NCBI GenBank assembly: GCA_002840435.1
Contig: PHAT01000003.1
Span: 248,001-312,000, forward strand
Direction of reading: 5' to 3'
Origin: Deltaproteobacteria bacterium HGW-Deltaproteobacteria-6
GTDB lineage: Bacteria > Desulfobacterota > Syntrophia > Syntrophales > Smithellaceae
DNA length: 64,000 nt
Shown here: positions 8,702-17,955 of the stretch, one piece after another
Layout: every line of letters begins with the position of its first letter
Numbering within the stretch: the stretch's first letter is position 1
Position numbers and translations under genes: made by a program
Notes under the pieces: generated by a model
Told to the model about the DNA's origin: nothing
The model's database searches: none
Seen by the model: only the letters and a program-made list of their open reading frames with translations

Positions 8702-11362
8702 ATGGATCATTACAAACTGTTTATTGACGGGGAATTTGTCGAAGCGGCCAGCGGAGAGGTCTTTGAAACGATTGATCCGGGAACAGGTGCTCCTTTTGCC
8801 ACAGTGGCCAAGGCGGGCCGGGCGGATGTAGAGGCGGCGATTGCCGCGGCAAGAAGGTCTTTTGACAGCGGCATCTGGAGCAATCTCAGTCCCGCTGCCC
8901 GGGCGGACAAAATCTATGATTTTGCCGACCAGGTCGCCCAGCAGGCCCTGCGCCTGGCCGTAACGGAATCCCAGGATGCCGGGCACGTCATCAAACTCTC
9001 CAAGTTCTGGGGCATGCTCGGTTCCGGAATGCTCCGCAACCTGGGCTATTATGCCAGCCGTGATTTCCCCTGGCAGGAGGAGATTCCCTATTCCGGCAAT
9101 GTCTTCGCCCCGGGCCGGGAGTGGATCCGCCGTGAACCCATCGGCGTCTGCGTGGGCATCGTCCCCTGGAATTTCCCCGCCAGCATGGCCTTCTGGAAGA
9201 TCGGCCTCGCGATCATTATGGGCAACAGCATTGTCCTGAAACCGGCAACCTCCACGCCCCTCACGGCGCTGATCATCGCCGAGGCGGCCAAGGCAGCAGG
9301 CATTCCCAAGGGCGTCATCAACGTTCTCCCCGGTCCCGGCGGGTCGCTGGGCAAGTTCCTTTGCACGCATCCCGATGTTGACAAAATAGCCATTACGGGC
9401 AGCACGGAGGTCGGACGGGAAATTATGAAAATGGCGTCTGATTCGGTAAAGAAAGTCACTTTGGAGCTGGGTGGAAAGTCGGCTAACATCATCCTTGATG
9501 ACGCCGATATCGATCTGGCGGTCAACGGCGCCTGCTTCGGCACCTTCTTCCATCAGGGACAGGTCTGCGAATCGGGAACCCGTGTGCTGGTCCCGGCAAA
9601 GATCTATGATGAGTTTGTCGAAAAGATGAAAAAGAGAGCGGAACAAATCCGGGTGGGCTACCAGTTGATGCCCGACAGCCACATGGGGCCGCTGGCCAAT
9701 GCCGCGCAGTTGGCAACCGTGGAAAGCTACGTCAAACTGGGGCAGGAAGAAGGCGCCATGCTCCTGACCGGCGGGAAGCGTGTGGTGATGCCGGGTCTGG
9801 AAGGCGGATACTATTATGCCCCCACCATTTTTACCGATGTCAAGAATTCCATGCGCATCGCCCAGGAAGAAATCTTTGGACCGGTCTGCTGCGTCATCAA
9901 ATACGACAGCGATGAAGAAGCAGTGGCCATTGCCAACGATTCCGTTTACGGTCTGGGAGGCGGCGTCTTCTCCCGCAGCAATGCCCGGGCCGTTCGGGTA
10001 GCCGAAAAGATCCGGACAGGGACGGTCTGGATCAACAACTATCATATCTTCGCTGATTTCTGTCCGTTCGGCGGCTACAAACAATCCGGTGTGGGAAGAG
10101 AACTGGGGGCGGCGGGGCTCGCCGAATACACCCAGGTCAAGCGCATTCATGTGAATTCATTCCCCGCAGTGGAGAGCAACTTTACCATGTCCTGCCTCTC
10201 CGACCAAATCAAGCTGGCCTTCGTCCAGTATAACTGTCCGACCAACGTCATCTCCGGTCACGGAACGCTTTCCGCCATCTACAAAGAGATGGTTAACCTT
10301 GGCTGCAAGCGGGCCATGATCATGACGGATCCGGGCGTCAAGCAGGCGGGGCTTGCTCAGAAGGTTCAGGATGCCCTGGTGGAATTCTGCGTGGGTGTTT
10401 TCGACGATATCGCCCAGGATACGGATCTGGAAATAGTGGATGCCGCAACAGCCATGGCGCGTGAACTCAAAGCGGATTGTATCGTCAGCGTCGGCGGCGG
10501 GAGTGTCATTGATACGGCCAAAGCGGTTTGTGTAACCCTGAAAAACGGCGGCAAGTGCAATGATCACATTGCTCTGAACCGCCTCCAGGGGCCGCAGACG
10601 CCGCATATCGTCATTCCCACCACCTCGGGAACAGGAAGTGAAGTAACAAACATCGCGGTCATCAAGAGCAAGCAGGCCGGAAGGAAGGTCTTCCTGGCCG
10701 ATCCCCGGATTATCCCCAATACAGCGATCCTCGATCCCCAGTTCACACTGACTCTGCCTCCGGGACTGACGGTAACAACCGCCATGGACGCCATGACCCA
10801 TGCCGTGGAAGCCCTGACGAGCATCATGGCCCAGCCCATCTGTGACGGACAAGCGCTTCAGGCCATCCGCCTGATCCGGGAGAATCTGCCAAAGGTTGTG
10901 GCCAACCCCAAAGACGAAACGGCCAGAAACAAGCTTCAGATTGCCGCCACCATGGCCGGCTGGGCATTCACCATTGCCCAGGTCGGGCTGGCTCACGGCA
11001 TGGCCCATACCATGGGAATTCTCTATAATGTCCCTCACGGCGCGGCCTGCGGTATCGTCCTGCCCGCAGTCATGCGCTACAATATCGACTTCGCCGCCGA
11101 AAAGCTTACGATGGTCGCTCAGGCGATGGGGGTCAACACCGCCGGGATGGATGATAAAGCGGCAGCAGGTGCAGCGGCGGATGCCATTGAGAAGCTGATG
11201 AAAGAGACGGGCCACCCCCTGCGGCTGCGCGACGTCAAAGTGCCCGAAGACGGCCTGGACATGGCCGCCTTCCATGCCATCTGTGATACGGCAACCCTCT
11301 TCAACGCTCGACCCGTTTCAGACCCCGGTGAGGTAGCGGCACTGTATAAGCAGGTGTACTAA
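8702..11362 (+). CDS. Aldehyde dehydrogenase / iron-containing alcohol dehydrogenase fusion
   Basis: An 886-residue fusion. Residues 1-490 are a classical NAD(P) aldehyde dehydrogenase: PWNFP (155-159), TGSTEVG, ELGGKS with general-base Glu 255, GQVCESGTR with catalytic Cys 289, and EEIFGPV. Residues 500-886 are an iron-dependent alcohol dehydrogenase: GGGSVIDTAK near 600, and metal ligands Asp 696, His 700, His 765 or 769, and His 779. It resembles AdhE in outline, but the first half is the non-acylating family, so the expected chemistry is alcohol to aldehyde to free acid rather than to acyl-CoA. The chosen ATG has GGGAGGG 6 bases upstream; an in-frame TTG lies two codons earlier. It is transcribed alone from the 8556 promoter to the 11396 terminator. 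Confidence 0.88.
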   Translation: MDHYKLFIDGEFVEAASGEVFETIDPGTGAPFATVAKAGRADVEAAIAAARRSFDSGIWSNLSPAARADKIYDFADQVAQQALRLAVTESQDAGHVIKLSKFWGMLGSGMLRNLGYYASRDFPWQEEIPYSGNVFAPGREWIRREPIGVCVGIVPWNFPASMAFWKIGLAIIMGNSIVLKPATSTPLTALIIAEAAKAAGIPKGVINVLPGPGGSLGKFLCTHPDVDKIAITGSTEVGREIMKMASDSVKKVTLELGGKSANIILDDADIDLAVNGACFGTFFHQGQVCESGTRVLVPAKIYDEFVEKMKKRAEQIRVGYQLMPDSHMGPLANAAQLATVESYVKLGQEEGAMLLTGGKRVVMPGLEGGYYYAPTIFTDVKNSMRIAQEEIFGPVCCVIKYDSDEEAVAIANDSVYGLGGGVFSRSNARAVRVAEKIRTGTVWINNYHIFADFCPFGGYKQSGVGRELGAAGLAEYTQVKRIHVNSFPAVESNFTMSCLSDQIKLAFVQYNCPTNVISGHGTLSAIYKEMVNLGCKRAMIMTDPGVKQAGLAQKVQDALVEFCVGVFDDIAQDTDLEIVDAATAMARELKADCIVSVGGGSVIDTAKAVCVTLKNGGKCNDHIALNRLQGPQTPHIVIPTTSGTGSEVTNIAVIKSKQAGRKVFLADPRIIPNTAILDPQFTLTLPPGLTVTTAMDAMTHAVEALTSIMAQPICDGQALQAIRLIRENLPKVVANPKDETARNKLQIAATMAGWAFTIAQVGLAHGMAHTMGILYNVPHGAACGIVLPAVMRYNIDFAAEKLTMVAQAMGVNTAGMDDKAAAGAAADAIEKLMKETGHPLRLRDVKVPEDGLDMAAFHAICDTATLFNARPVSDPGEVAALYKQVY

Positions 11363-11395
11363 AGAAGGAGAACAGGCTGTAGCCATCAAGTATAG

Positions 11396-11438
11396 GGAAC
11401 GGTTGTCCGGAATGTGCGGACAACCGTTCCTTTGTTTG
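11396..11438 (+). terminator. Strong intrinsic terminator after the dehydrogenase fusion
   Basis: A perfect 14-bp stem (11396-11409 with 11417-11430) and 7-base loop, followed by TTTGTTTG. It begins 33 bases after the stop codon and probably also serves the convergent TfoX-like gene. Confidence 0.8.
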
Positions 11439-11448
11439 TGTATGTAAC

Positions 11449-11778
11449 TTACTTCGGCGGCAGGCTCCGTACGAAAGATACGGATCTTTCCAGCCAATCC
11501 CTGAGATCGTCGTCATCGTCCAGGGCTTCGGCTAAAACCATCACCCAGCCGGTCAGCGCTTTGCCGGTCAGATCAAACTTTCTGGCATGAGGCATCTTGA
11601 GCATCTCTTTGTATTTGTCTGCGCCGACGCGGACAATCAGGTCATCCTTGATAATGCCGCAAACCATGTTGCCGAAAAGCAAAAAGCACAATCCACCGAA
11701 CATTTTCTTCTCGTCAAATCCCGGCTCTTCCTCCAATATCTCCCGGACTCTCTGCGCCAGACCGCTATCGTATGCCAT
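11449..11778 (-). CDS. TfoX N-terminal-domain protein
   Basis: A 109-residue cytoplasmic protein matching the TfoX/Sxy N-terminal domain: EEEPGFDEKKMFGGLCFLL, then GNMVCGI and the later LTGW. Standalone copies of this domain are common in bacteria outside the competence systems of Haemophilus and Vibrio, and their role is unclear. The ATG at 11778 has AAGG 7 bases upstream; a GTG one codon earlier is possible. It is convergent with the dehydrogenase fusion. A role in competence is not supported by any neighbour. Confidence 0.78.
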   Translation of the reverse strand: MAYDSGLAQRVREILEEEPGFDEKKMFGGLCFLLFGNMVCGIIKDDLIVRVGADKYKEMLKMPHARKFDLTGKALTGWVMVLAEALDDDDDLRDWLERSVSFVRSLPPK

Positions 11779-11965
11779 CACTCACCTTCCCCGCGGCTTC
11801 TAAAATTTAACTATTGAATGCTGATAAAAACATGATGAGAGCCGCCAACTGTTTTATTTTCTGCAATGTCGAAAAAATTCCCATATGCGGAAAACAAGGA
11901 CACCTGACGAAATCAGGAAGTAAACAAGTCAACTTTGTCTGGAATAAACCAGGATTCCTTTGCTT

Positions 11966-12403
11966 TTAATTCGGACAAAAACCATGCGACCACTCGCCGA
12001 TGCCGTTCCCTTTTTTGCAGATTTTTACAGACACGTTATTGGAGCAGGATATGCCGCCCTGCATCGAATCCTGATAATCCGTTCCCGTACACGTCCGTCC
12101 CTTGATGCGCGTAAAATAACTCGACCCCCAGGCTGTTACCTGGCAGCGCCCATCGATATAGGAAATCGGGTTCGCTCCGTTATTTCCCGAATGCCAGGCA
12201 TAGCTGCCCCCTCTGGTAATCTCGAATTCCTGGAAATTGGCCTTGCTGTCATAAGCGATGATCTTGCATTTAGAGTATTCCACATCCGCGGGAAAGGTGA
12301 CAATCCAGTCGAAAGCGGAAGCATGGGAAGCGGCCAGAAATATGAAGAAAAAAAGAGAAAGGATCAAAGGACTTTTTTTGAAGCAGGAAATTGCTGTTGA
12401 CAT
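11966..12403 (-). CDS. Secreted cysteine-rich hypothetical protein
   Basis: A 145-residue protein with a clear signal peptide (SPLILSLFFFIFLAASHASA, cleavage before FDW). The mature part has six cysteines (SKCK, GRCQ, RTCT, ISCS, KICK, GFCP), enough for three disulfides, so it is likely a small periplasmic or exported stable fold. I do not recognise the family. I chose the ATG at 12403 because AAGGAGG lies 7 bases upstream; the longer frame to 12445 has no such site. It follows the 63-residue gene by 38 bases and is probably in the same transcript. Confidence 0.65.
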   Translation of the reverse strand: MSTAISCFKKSPLILSLFFFIFLAASHASAFDWIVTFPADVEYSKCKIIAYDSKANFQEFEITRGGSYAWHSGNNGANPISYIDGRCQVTAWGSSYFTRIKGRTCTGTDYQDSMQGGISCSNNVSVKICKKGNGIGEWSHGFCPN

Positions 12404-12441
12404 CAGGTGCCTCCTTAAATTTATTGTTGGACTGAGGTTTT

Positions 12442-12633
12442 TCATGCCACTGCCTGTTTCTTTTTATAAACATTCAACCCCACCTTGATTTCATCCTTCT
12501 CCGGAATGGAAATATTGCCTTCCGTTGAAGCAATAATGATGGTCTTTCCCGATGCCGACGGACCGAACTCTTTGGCGATATCAACCTTGATCGTCAGAAT
12601 ATTGCCTTCCAGTTTCATATCTATGTTTTTCAT
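12442..12633 (-). CDS. Small conserved hypothetical protein (63 aa)
   Basis: Begins MKNIDMKLEGNILTIKVD and contains FGPSASGKTIIIASTEGN, ending VGLNVYKKKQAVA. From memory this matches a short, widespread proteobacterial protein family of unknown function (pattern KIDGNxLTIxVDLxxxFGPSxSGKTxxIASTEGN). GKT here is not a Walker motif in a usual P-loop context. The ATG at 12633 is preceded by AAGGAGGAA; upstream in-frame methionines lack a site. It probably leads a two-gene unit with the secreted Cys-rich protein. Confidence 0.7.
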   Translation of the reverse strand: MKNIDMKLEGNILTIKVDIAKEFGPSASGKTIIIASTEGNISIPEKDEIKVGLNVYKKKQAVA

Positions 12634-12938
12634 TTCTTCCTCCTTATGTGTTAAAAAAACCGTATCATTCCGATTTTTTAACAGCCATATTGATCTTTTT
12701 CTTTCTGGTGTTTTTTCTGATATTACTTTACCTGGACACCAATGCACGCATAGAACGACGCCTGATAAAGTATTCCCCGTGTTAATAAATATTTATTCGT
12801 AAATTGCCGGTCATCTTACAACTTTGAAGAATCATTGCAAGAAAAAATCTAAACACGGCCTGATATGAACACCTAAAAGAAAAAGGGGTTGCAAAATTCG
12901 CAACCCCTTTTGATTAATGATTAGAATTCAAATCTGGA
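12634..12938. other. Intergenic spacer (305 bp)
   Basis: Holds the terminator at 12881-12911 and a 14-bp perfect AT palindrome AATAAATATTTATT at 12784-12797, which lies about 150 bases upstream of the 63-residue gene. I saw no coding frame. Confidence 0.5.
12881..12911 (-). terminator. Intrinsic terminator after the acyl-CoA dehydrogenase gene
   Basis: AAAAGGGGTTGC (12881-12892) pairs perfectly with GCAACCCCTTTT (12900-12911) around a 7-base loop. The stem carries A and T tracts on both sides, so it can work in either direction. It lies 27 bases after the acyl-CoA dehydrogenase stop on the minus strand. Confidence 0.8.
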
Positions 12939-14801
12939 CTAGACGGTGAATCCCAGATCCGTCATTTCAATGGCACTCTTGTCGCCGTCTTTGATGGCCT
13001 GGCAGCGCGCTTTGACGGTGGTCAGGTTTTCGTTGGCGAAGAATTTAGCCGACGCAACCTTGCCCGCATAGAAGGCCGCATCCGGATCTTCTCTCTGGAG
13101 ACCCTTCTGCTTGCCGATGGTGGTGAGGCCTTTTGCTTCATACATGGCGTTCAGTTTTTCTTGAGCAATGCAGCCCGCGTCGAGCAGGAAGTAGCCGACA
13201 GCCACATCGCCCATGATTTCCAGGAACTTGCAGGCGTTGTAAATAGGCGCCAGGAAATCGCCTGCTTTGCCGGCGTTGGCGAAGAACATGGTCACATCAA
13301 ACAGTGCGTTGGAAGCTTCTTCCAGATAAGCAGCGGTTTTAGCAAATTCCGGAATGGCTTTGGCCTTGGCAATGCCCTTCCCGATCAATCCGGCCATATT
13401 CATGACATTTGCGCCTTTGCGCTGGCCGAGTTTGCGGCCTACCAGGTCAAGCGCCTGAATGCCGTTGGTGCCTTCATAAATGGTGGCGATTTTTTCGTCG
13501 CGGGTGAACTGTTCCACCGGATATTCGGAGCAGTAGCCGTAGCCGCCGTAAACGTCCATCGCCATCGAACAGATGAGGAAACCTTTATCCGTGCAATAGG
13601 CTTTCATGATCGGGGTGAGAAGTTCAATATAGCCTTCCCAGTCCGCTTTCTCCTGTTCCGTTTTGGAAATCTTGCTCATATCCATGCAGTACGCGATAAA
13701 GATCATCATGGAGCGCATGCCTTCGACATGGGATTTCATCCACATCAGCTTTTTGCGGATATCAGGATGGCTGATGATGGAAACGGCTTTGGCGGCCGGA
13801 TTCTTCATTTCCCAGACAGGAACACTCTGAATACGTTCTTTGGCATAAGCCACCGCGTGCTGGAATGCCGCCGAACCCAGACAGACGCCCTGCATACCGA
13901 TACCCAGACGGGCTTCGTTCATCATCATGAACATGACCTTCATGCCGGAGCGTTCTTCACCGAGCAGTTCACCGATGCACTGTCCGTCTTCACCGAAATT
14001 CAGCGTGGAGGTTGCCGACCCTTTAATGCCCATTTTGTGCTCGATACCGCCGCACTTTACATCATTGGGTTCGCCAAGGGATCCGTCGTCATTGACGCGG
14101 ATTTTAGGAACGATAAAAATGGAGATGCCTTTGGTGCCGGCCGGATCGCCTTCAATGCGGGCCAGAACGGGATGAATGATGTTGGGGACCAGATCATTTT
14201 CACCGGAAGAAATGAATATTTTGGTGCCGGTGATGAGGAATTTCCCATCGGGAAGACGCTTGGCGGTGGTTTTTAAAGCGCCGACGTCAGAGCCTGCGCC
14301 CGGTTCGGTCAGGCACATCGTGCCTCCCCATTCGCCGGCAAACATTTTCATCATGTATTTCTGTTTCTGTTCATCGGTGCCGTAAGTATTGATCATGTTG
14401 GCGGCGCCGTGGGTCAGTCCGCCGTACATACCGAAAGCGTAGTTGGCGGCGCTCATCATTTCATAGCAGGCCCAGCCGGCCATGTGGGGAAGCCCCTGAC
14501 CGCCGACATCGGGAGAATCCATCGGGTTGATCCAGCCGGCTTCTCTGTATATCTTCCACGCTTCATGGAAGCATTTGGGAACGTTGACGACACCGTTTTT
14601 ATATGTACAACCTTCGTGATCGCTGTCCTTGAGAGTCGGGAAGATGACGTTGACAGCCATCTTTTCGGCTTCATTCAAAATCATCAGAATATCATCTTTG
14701 GAATACCCTCCGTATTCTTCAGACGCAAAAATTTTGTCCATCCCGTATTGCTCAAAAATTGCAAACTGCTGATCGCGAGTGTTTACCAATAAATTGCCCA
14801 T
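12939..14801 (-). CDS. Acyl-CoA dehydrogenase, long (620-aa) type
   Basis: An FAD enzyme that oxidises an acyl-CoA to the 2,3-enoyl-CoA in beta-oxidation. The N-terminal helical domain is followed by CLTEPGAGSDVGALKT (FAD/substrate loop), then the C-terminal helical domain with EYPVEQFTRDEKIATIYEGTNGIQ, whose Glu is the usual catalytic base position. The extra C-terminal segment of about 150 residues is typical of the 600-residue subfamily rather than 380-residue short-chain enzymes. Substrate chain length cannot be told. The start has AGAAGGGAG upstream. It has its own promoter and palindrome at 14901-14946 and follows the acyl-CoA synthetase gene by 221 bases, so the two are probably co-regulated. 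Confidence 0.9.
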   Translation of the reverse strand: MGNLLVNTRDQQFAIFEQYGMDKIFASEEYGGYSKDDILMILNEAEKMAVNVIFPTLKDSDHEGCTYKNGVVNVPKCFHEAWKIYREAGWINPMDSPDVGGQGLPHMAGWACYEMMSAANYAFGMYGGLTHGAANMINTYGTDEQKQKYMMKMFAGEWGGTMCLTEPGAGSDVGALKTTAKRLPDGKFLITGTKIFISSGENDLVPNIIHPVLARIEGDPAGTKGISIFIVPKIRVNDDGSLGEPNDVKCGGIEHKMGIKGSATSTLNFGEDGQCIGELLGEERSGMKVMFMMMNEARLGIGMQGVCLGSAAFQHAVAYAKERIQSVPVWEMKNPAAKAVSIISHPDIRKKLMWMKSHVEGMRSMMIFIAYCMDMSKISKTEQEKADWEGYIELLTPIMKAYCTDKGFLICSMAMDVYGGYGYCSEYPVEQFTRDEKIATIYEGTNGIQALDLVGRKLGQRKGANVMNMAGLIGKGIAKAKAIPEFAKTAAYLEEASNALFDVTMFFANAGKAGDFLAPIYNACKFLEIMGDVAVGYFLLDAGCIAQEKLNAMYEAKGLTTIGKQKGLQREDPDAAFYAGKVASAKFFANENLTTVKARCQAIKDGDKSAIEMTDLGFTV

Positions 14802-14900
14802 AATTAACTCCCTTCTTTTATGTTTTGATATTTCAAACGATTAAATCGTCCGTTTACTCTGCTGATCCCAAGCTTAAAGAGGTATTGCAGCACTAGCTGA

Positions 14901-14946
14901 GTACTCCAGTACGATGACTATAATTCCAATCGTGACCGAAAGTCAA
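14901..14946 (-). promoter_or_regulatory. Promoter with operator-like palindrome for the acyl-CoA dehydrogenase gene
   Basis: On the minus strand TTGACT (14946-14941), an 18-base spacer, then TATAGT (14922-14917). Immediately downstream, where transcription should begin, lies the palindrome GTACT-GG-AGTAC (14912-14901). A repressor bound there would block initiation. It does not match the GGTAA-N5-TTACC site before the tetR gene, so a different regulator is likely. Confidence 0.55.
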
Positions 14947-15022
14947 TAAAAATAATAAAAAATGAGCCATGCCGGCATTTCTTTTTCATCCCGGGAAACA
15001 AGATGGATGCTACAGAACGATT

Positions 15023-17206
15023 CTATTTGTTATCACGCTGATATTCATAATATTCTGCTATTTTAGCCAGCGCAGAGACCGCCTTGGGAAGGCCTTCGTA
15101 AACCGGAATACCGGCCGACATCAAAATGTTTTCGAAGACGGGAATCCATTTCCTGATTTCACCGGAAGGTTCATATTGACGCCAGACCACAACCATAGGC
15201 TTTCCATGAATATATTTTCTCCCTTCAGTTGCCAGGTAAGAGGCAATGGTCTCAATATAAGCGCCTCCCGGCGCCTTGTTGAACAGCCAGTCAAAGGGAA
15301 CGGAAATGATGAAATTATCAATTTCGCCGCTTTTTGCAACAAGATCGAGCACTTCATTCATCAAAGGCAAATTGACAAAGGCGATGGCCGCGTCAATCGG
15401 ATTGCGGATCATGGCCCCGGCGGGTGGGATCAGTTTTCTCAATTTGCGGGTCAGGGCTTCGGAAAGAGCGGGAAGCGTCAGGTTTGCCCTGGCACAACTG
15501 TCCGCGACAGAGACGCCGATGCCTCCGCCGAAGCCAAGGACGGCCGTTTTCCTCCCGCGGATTTTTCCCAGACGATGAAACGCCTGAGCAACATCAGCCA
15601 TTTCTTCCAGAGAGTCTACCTGTGTGGCGCCCGTTTGCCGGAAAAAAGCCTTCCATATCTTCTCTCCGCCGGCCAGAGAACCGGTATGCGAAGCCACCGC
15701 CCGGGCTCCCGAATCCGTCAGACCGCTCTTATAGATGATCACGGGCTTCCGGCGGTTGATTTTCGTTACGATATCGCGCAGAAGCTGTCCGTCTTTTACA
15801 CCTTCGAGATACATGGTGATGATTTCAGTTTCTTCATCACGAGCGAGATAATCCAGGAAATCAGTGCTGTCCAGGACCAGCGCATTGCCGTAGCTGACGG
15901 ACTTGCTGAAATGAATTTTATAATGATCGGTCAGATAATTTGAAAAATCCTGGGCATTGCCACCACTCTGGCTGATCAGGGAAACAGGTCCGCTCTCCGC
16001 AGATGCGGTTTCCCAGGTCAGCATCCTGTTTTTTGGAACGTAGAAGCCCATGCAATTCGGCCCGATCACGTGCAGTCCGCCCTCGCGGGCAATCGTTTCA
16101 ATTTCCTGCTGCAGCCGGATGCCTTCCTCTTCACCCGTTTCCTTGAAGCCGGAACTGAAAATATGAATATTCTTGTTACCGGTGGCGATACATTCTTTCA
16201 GAATCTCCGCAACGCGCGGCCCGGGAATGGAGATAATGACCAGGTCAACCGGTTCCGGGAGCGATGTCAGGTTGGGATACGCCTTTAAACCGTCGATTTC
16301 ATCCAGTTTCGGATTGACGGGATACAGCCTTCCCTGATAACCGAAATTTCTCATGCAACCAAACATCCCGGAAAATCCACTTGCCTCAGGACGGGTGGCG
16401 CCCACCACGGCAACGGATTTTGCATGGGTCATTGCATCGAGGGCTGAACGAATTTCAGCGGACCGCTTGCGCATCGCGCCTTCGTTATAACTTCTCGCGG
16501 CAGGTGCAGTCTCACCGTCATCAAGCACAACCAGAGCGTCCACGGCATGGACGCGACCATCCGGCATAATGATCAGGGGGTTGATGTCCACTTCTTTTAT
16601 TTCCGGATGCTCCATCCCCAGCCGGGACAGCCCTGAAAGCACCCGCAGCAACTGCTCCCGGTCCGCAGGCGCTTCACCCCGGAAATTCTCCAGAAGCTTG
16701 ACGGCTTTTATCTCACCTGGCATGGCCCGCGCCTGGATCTCATTTACCGGGGCGATGCGAAAGGTCACATCACTTAAGGCTTCCGTGAACACACCGCCCA
16801 GACCAAACATGACCACCGGCCCGAACTGGGCATCGCGGAACAGCCCGGCGACGAATTCCCGGTTGCCCTGAATAAAAAGTGAAATCAGGCAGCCCTCCCA
16901 GTCCGCACCTGCGGACTTTCTGATGGCGCGGAAAGCCTCGCGGACCTCTTTAGCGGATTTAAGATTGGTTTTCACCAGCCCCCGTTCGGTTTTGTGCGTA
17001 AGTTTTGCGCCGTGGCCTTTCGCAACCACGGGAAACCCCATTTTTCGGGCCTCCGAAACGGCATCATTCACATTGAGGACAATCCTGTCTTTAACAACCG
17101 GCACACCATAACACTCCAGCAGCTTTTTGGATTCCGCCTCGGTCATGGACAACCGCCCTTCCGCTCTCACCCGCTTGATCAGTCTGTCTGTGTTCATCGC
17201 TGTCAT
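15023..17206 (-). CDS. Acyl-CoA synthetase (ADP-forming), single-chain, ATP-grasp first
   Basis: A 727-residue fused enzyme of the acetate--CoA ligase (ADP-forming) family, interconverting acyl-CoA + ADP + Pi with acid + CoA + ATP. Residues about 15-230 are the ATP-grasp (beta) part, with MGFPVVAKGHG, GLGGVFTE and EVDINPL. From about 250 comes the alpha part: CoA-binding Rossmann fold (SVAVVGATRP), GPNCMG, and SHTGSLAGG holding the phosphorylated histidine. The beta-then-alpha order is less usual than alpha-then-beta. In anaerobes such enzymes make ATP from acyl-CoA. It starts 1 base after the tetR stop (GAGGAAAG site), so it is cotranscribed with and probably controlled by that regulator. 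Confidence 0.87.
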   Translation of the reverse strand: MTAMNTDRLIKRVRAEGRLSMTEAESKKLLECYGVPVVKDRIVLNVNDAVSEARKMGFPVVAKGHGAKLTHKTERGLVKTNLKSAKEVREAFRAIRKSAGADWEGCLISLFIQGNREFVAGLFRDAQFGPVVMFGLGGVFTEALSDVTFRIAPVNEIQARAMPGEIKAVKLLENFRGEAPADREQLLRVLSGLSRLGMEHPEIKEVDINPLIIMPDGRVHAVDALVVLDDGETAPAARSYNEGAMRKRSAEIRSALDAMTHAKSVAVVGATRPEASGFSGMFGCMRNFGYQGRLYPVNPKLDEIDGLKAYPNLTSLPEPVDLVIISIPGPRVAEILKECIATGNKNIHIFSSGFKETGEEEGIRLQQEIETIAREGGLHVIGPNCMGFYVPKNRMLTWETASAESGPVSLISQSGGNAQDFSNYLTDHYKIHFSKSVSYGNALVLDSTDFLDYLARDEETEIITMYLEGVKDGQLLRDIVTKINRRKPVIIYKSGLTDSGARAVASHTGSLAGGEKIWKAFFRQTGATQVDSLEEMADVAQAFHRLGKIRGRKTAVLGFGGGIGVSVADSCARANLTLPALSEALTRKLRKLIPPAGAMIRNPIDAAIAFVNLPLMNEVLDLVAKSGEIDNFIISVPFDWLFNKAPGGAYIETIASYLATEGRKYIHGKPMVVVWRQYEPSGEIRKWIPVFENILMSAGIPVYEGLPKAVSALAKIAEYYEYQRDNK

Positions 17207-17207
17207 T

Positions 17208-17888
17208 TTATCTTTCCTCAGTTTTTATAGTCATTGCCTCCGCGATCAGCCTTTCGGCCAGACGGAGTGTATTTTCTGTCAGGCGTTTCGTCTTGCGATC
17301 ATAAAACTTGGCATCTTCCAGTTGAATAATACCGACCAGCGAACCCCAGATCACATCGGCCATTTCGTAGACATTCACCTTTTTTATGTAACCCATCTCC
17401 ATGCCGCGAGTCAGTAATTTCCTGCAGATGATAAAGTTGGTGCGCCCCTGATCATTCAAAGCGCTGCGGACTTCCGGCCTTAATTCGCCCATCAGTCCCT
17501 GCTGCTGAAACAGCTGCATGATCCGGAAGGTCGAAGGCAATATTTCGTAGGCATGATAAAAAGCATTGAAAATTGCCGTGATCAGACTGGTTCCGTTACC
17601 GATTTTCCCTGTCAGAAGATTGTTTTCGACTTTTAACAGTTGTTGCCGGATATCATCAACCAATGGCAGCATCAGTGTAAAAAAGAGATCGTCTTTAGCC
17701 TTGAAATAAAGGTAGATGGTGGGCTTGGTGACTTCGGCGGCAAGCGCGATCTCATCCATGGTCGCCTTCAAATAGCCCTTGGATGTAAAGACCTTTTTGG
17801 CGGCGTCCAGAATGCTCTGAATCCGTAAGGCTTTTTCCCGGTCGCGCCGAAGCTGACAGACCATTTTGTGTTGATCCTGTGGAATCAC
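17208..17888 (-). CDS. TetR-family transcriptional regulator
   Basis: A 226-residue protein. The N-terminal helix-turn-helix (about residues 22-68) has the TetR pattern ILDAAKKVFTSKGYLKATMDEIALAAEVTKPTIYLYFKAKDDLF. The C-terminal two thirds are the helical ligand and dimer domain. It is first in a unit with the ADP-forming acyl-CoA synthetase (1 base apart), so an acyl-CoA ligand, as in FadR-type TetR proteins, is plausible but inferred. A palindrome overlapping its own -10 suggests autorepression. Confidence 0.88.
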   Translation of the reverse strand: MIPQDQHKMVCQLRRDREKALRIQSILDAAKKVFTSKGYLKATMDEIALAAEVTKPTIYLYFKAKDDLFFTLMLPLVDDIRQQLLKVENNLLTGKIGNGTSLITAIFNAFYHAYEILPSTFRIMQLFQQQGLMGELRPEVRSALNDQGRTNFIICRKLLTRGMEMGYIKKVNVYEMADVIWGSLVGIIQLEDAKFYDRKTKRLTENTLRLAERLIAEAMTIKTEER

Positions 17889-17955
17889 TCGCTAAACTCC
17901 CCGGACAGTCAGATGCCTTTCGCTGATCACGTATGGTTAAATACATTTTACTGAC

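Noticed and set aside
8546-10150. A long minus-strand open frame (534 codons) across the aldehyde dehydrogenase domain
   Set aside because: It is antisense to a strongly conserved gene, has no ribosome site and reads as low-quality sequence (many Gly/His/Asp runs). Similar antisense frames at 10157-11275, 13161-14276 and 23500-24432 are rejected for the same reason.
8702-11362. Initial reading as AdhE
   Set aside because: The first half lacks the acylating-ALDH features and shows the full classical ALDH motif set.
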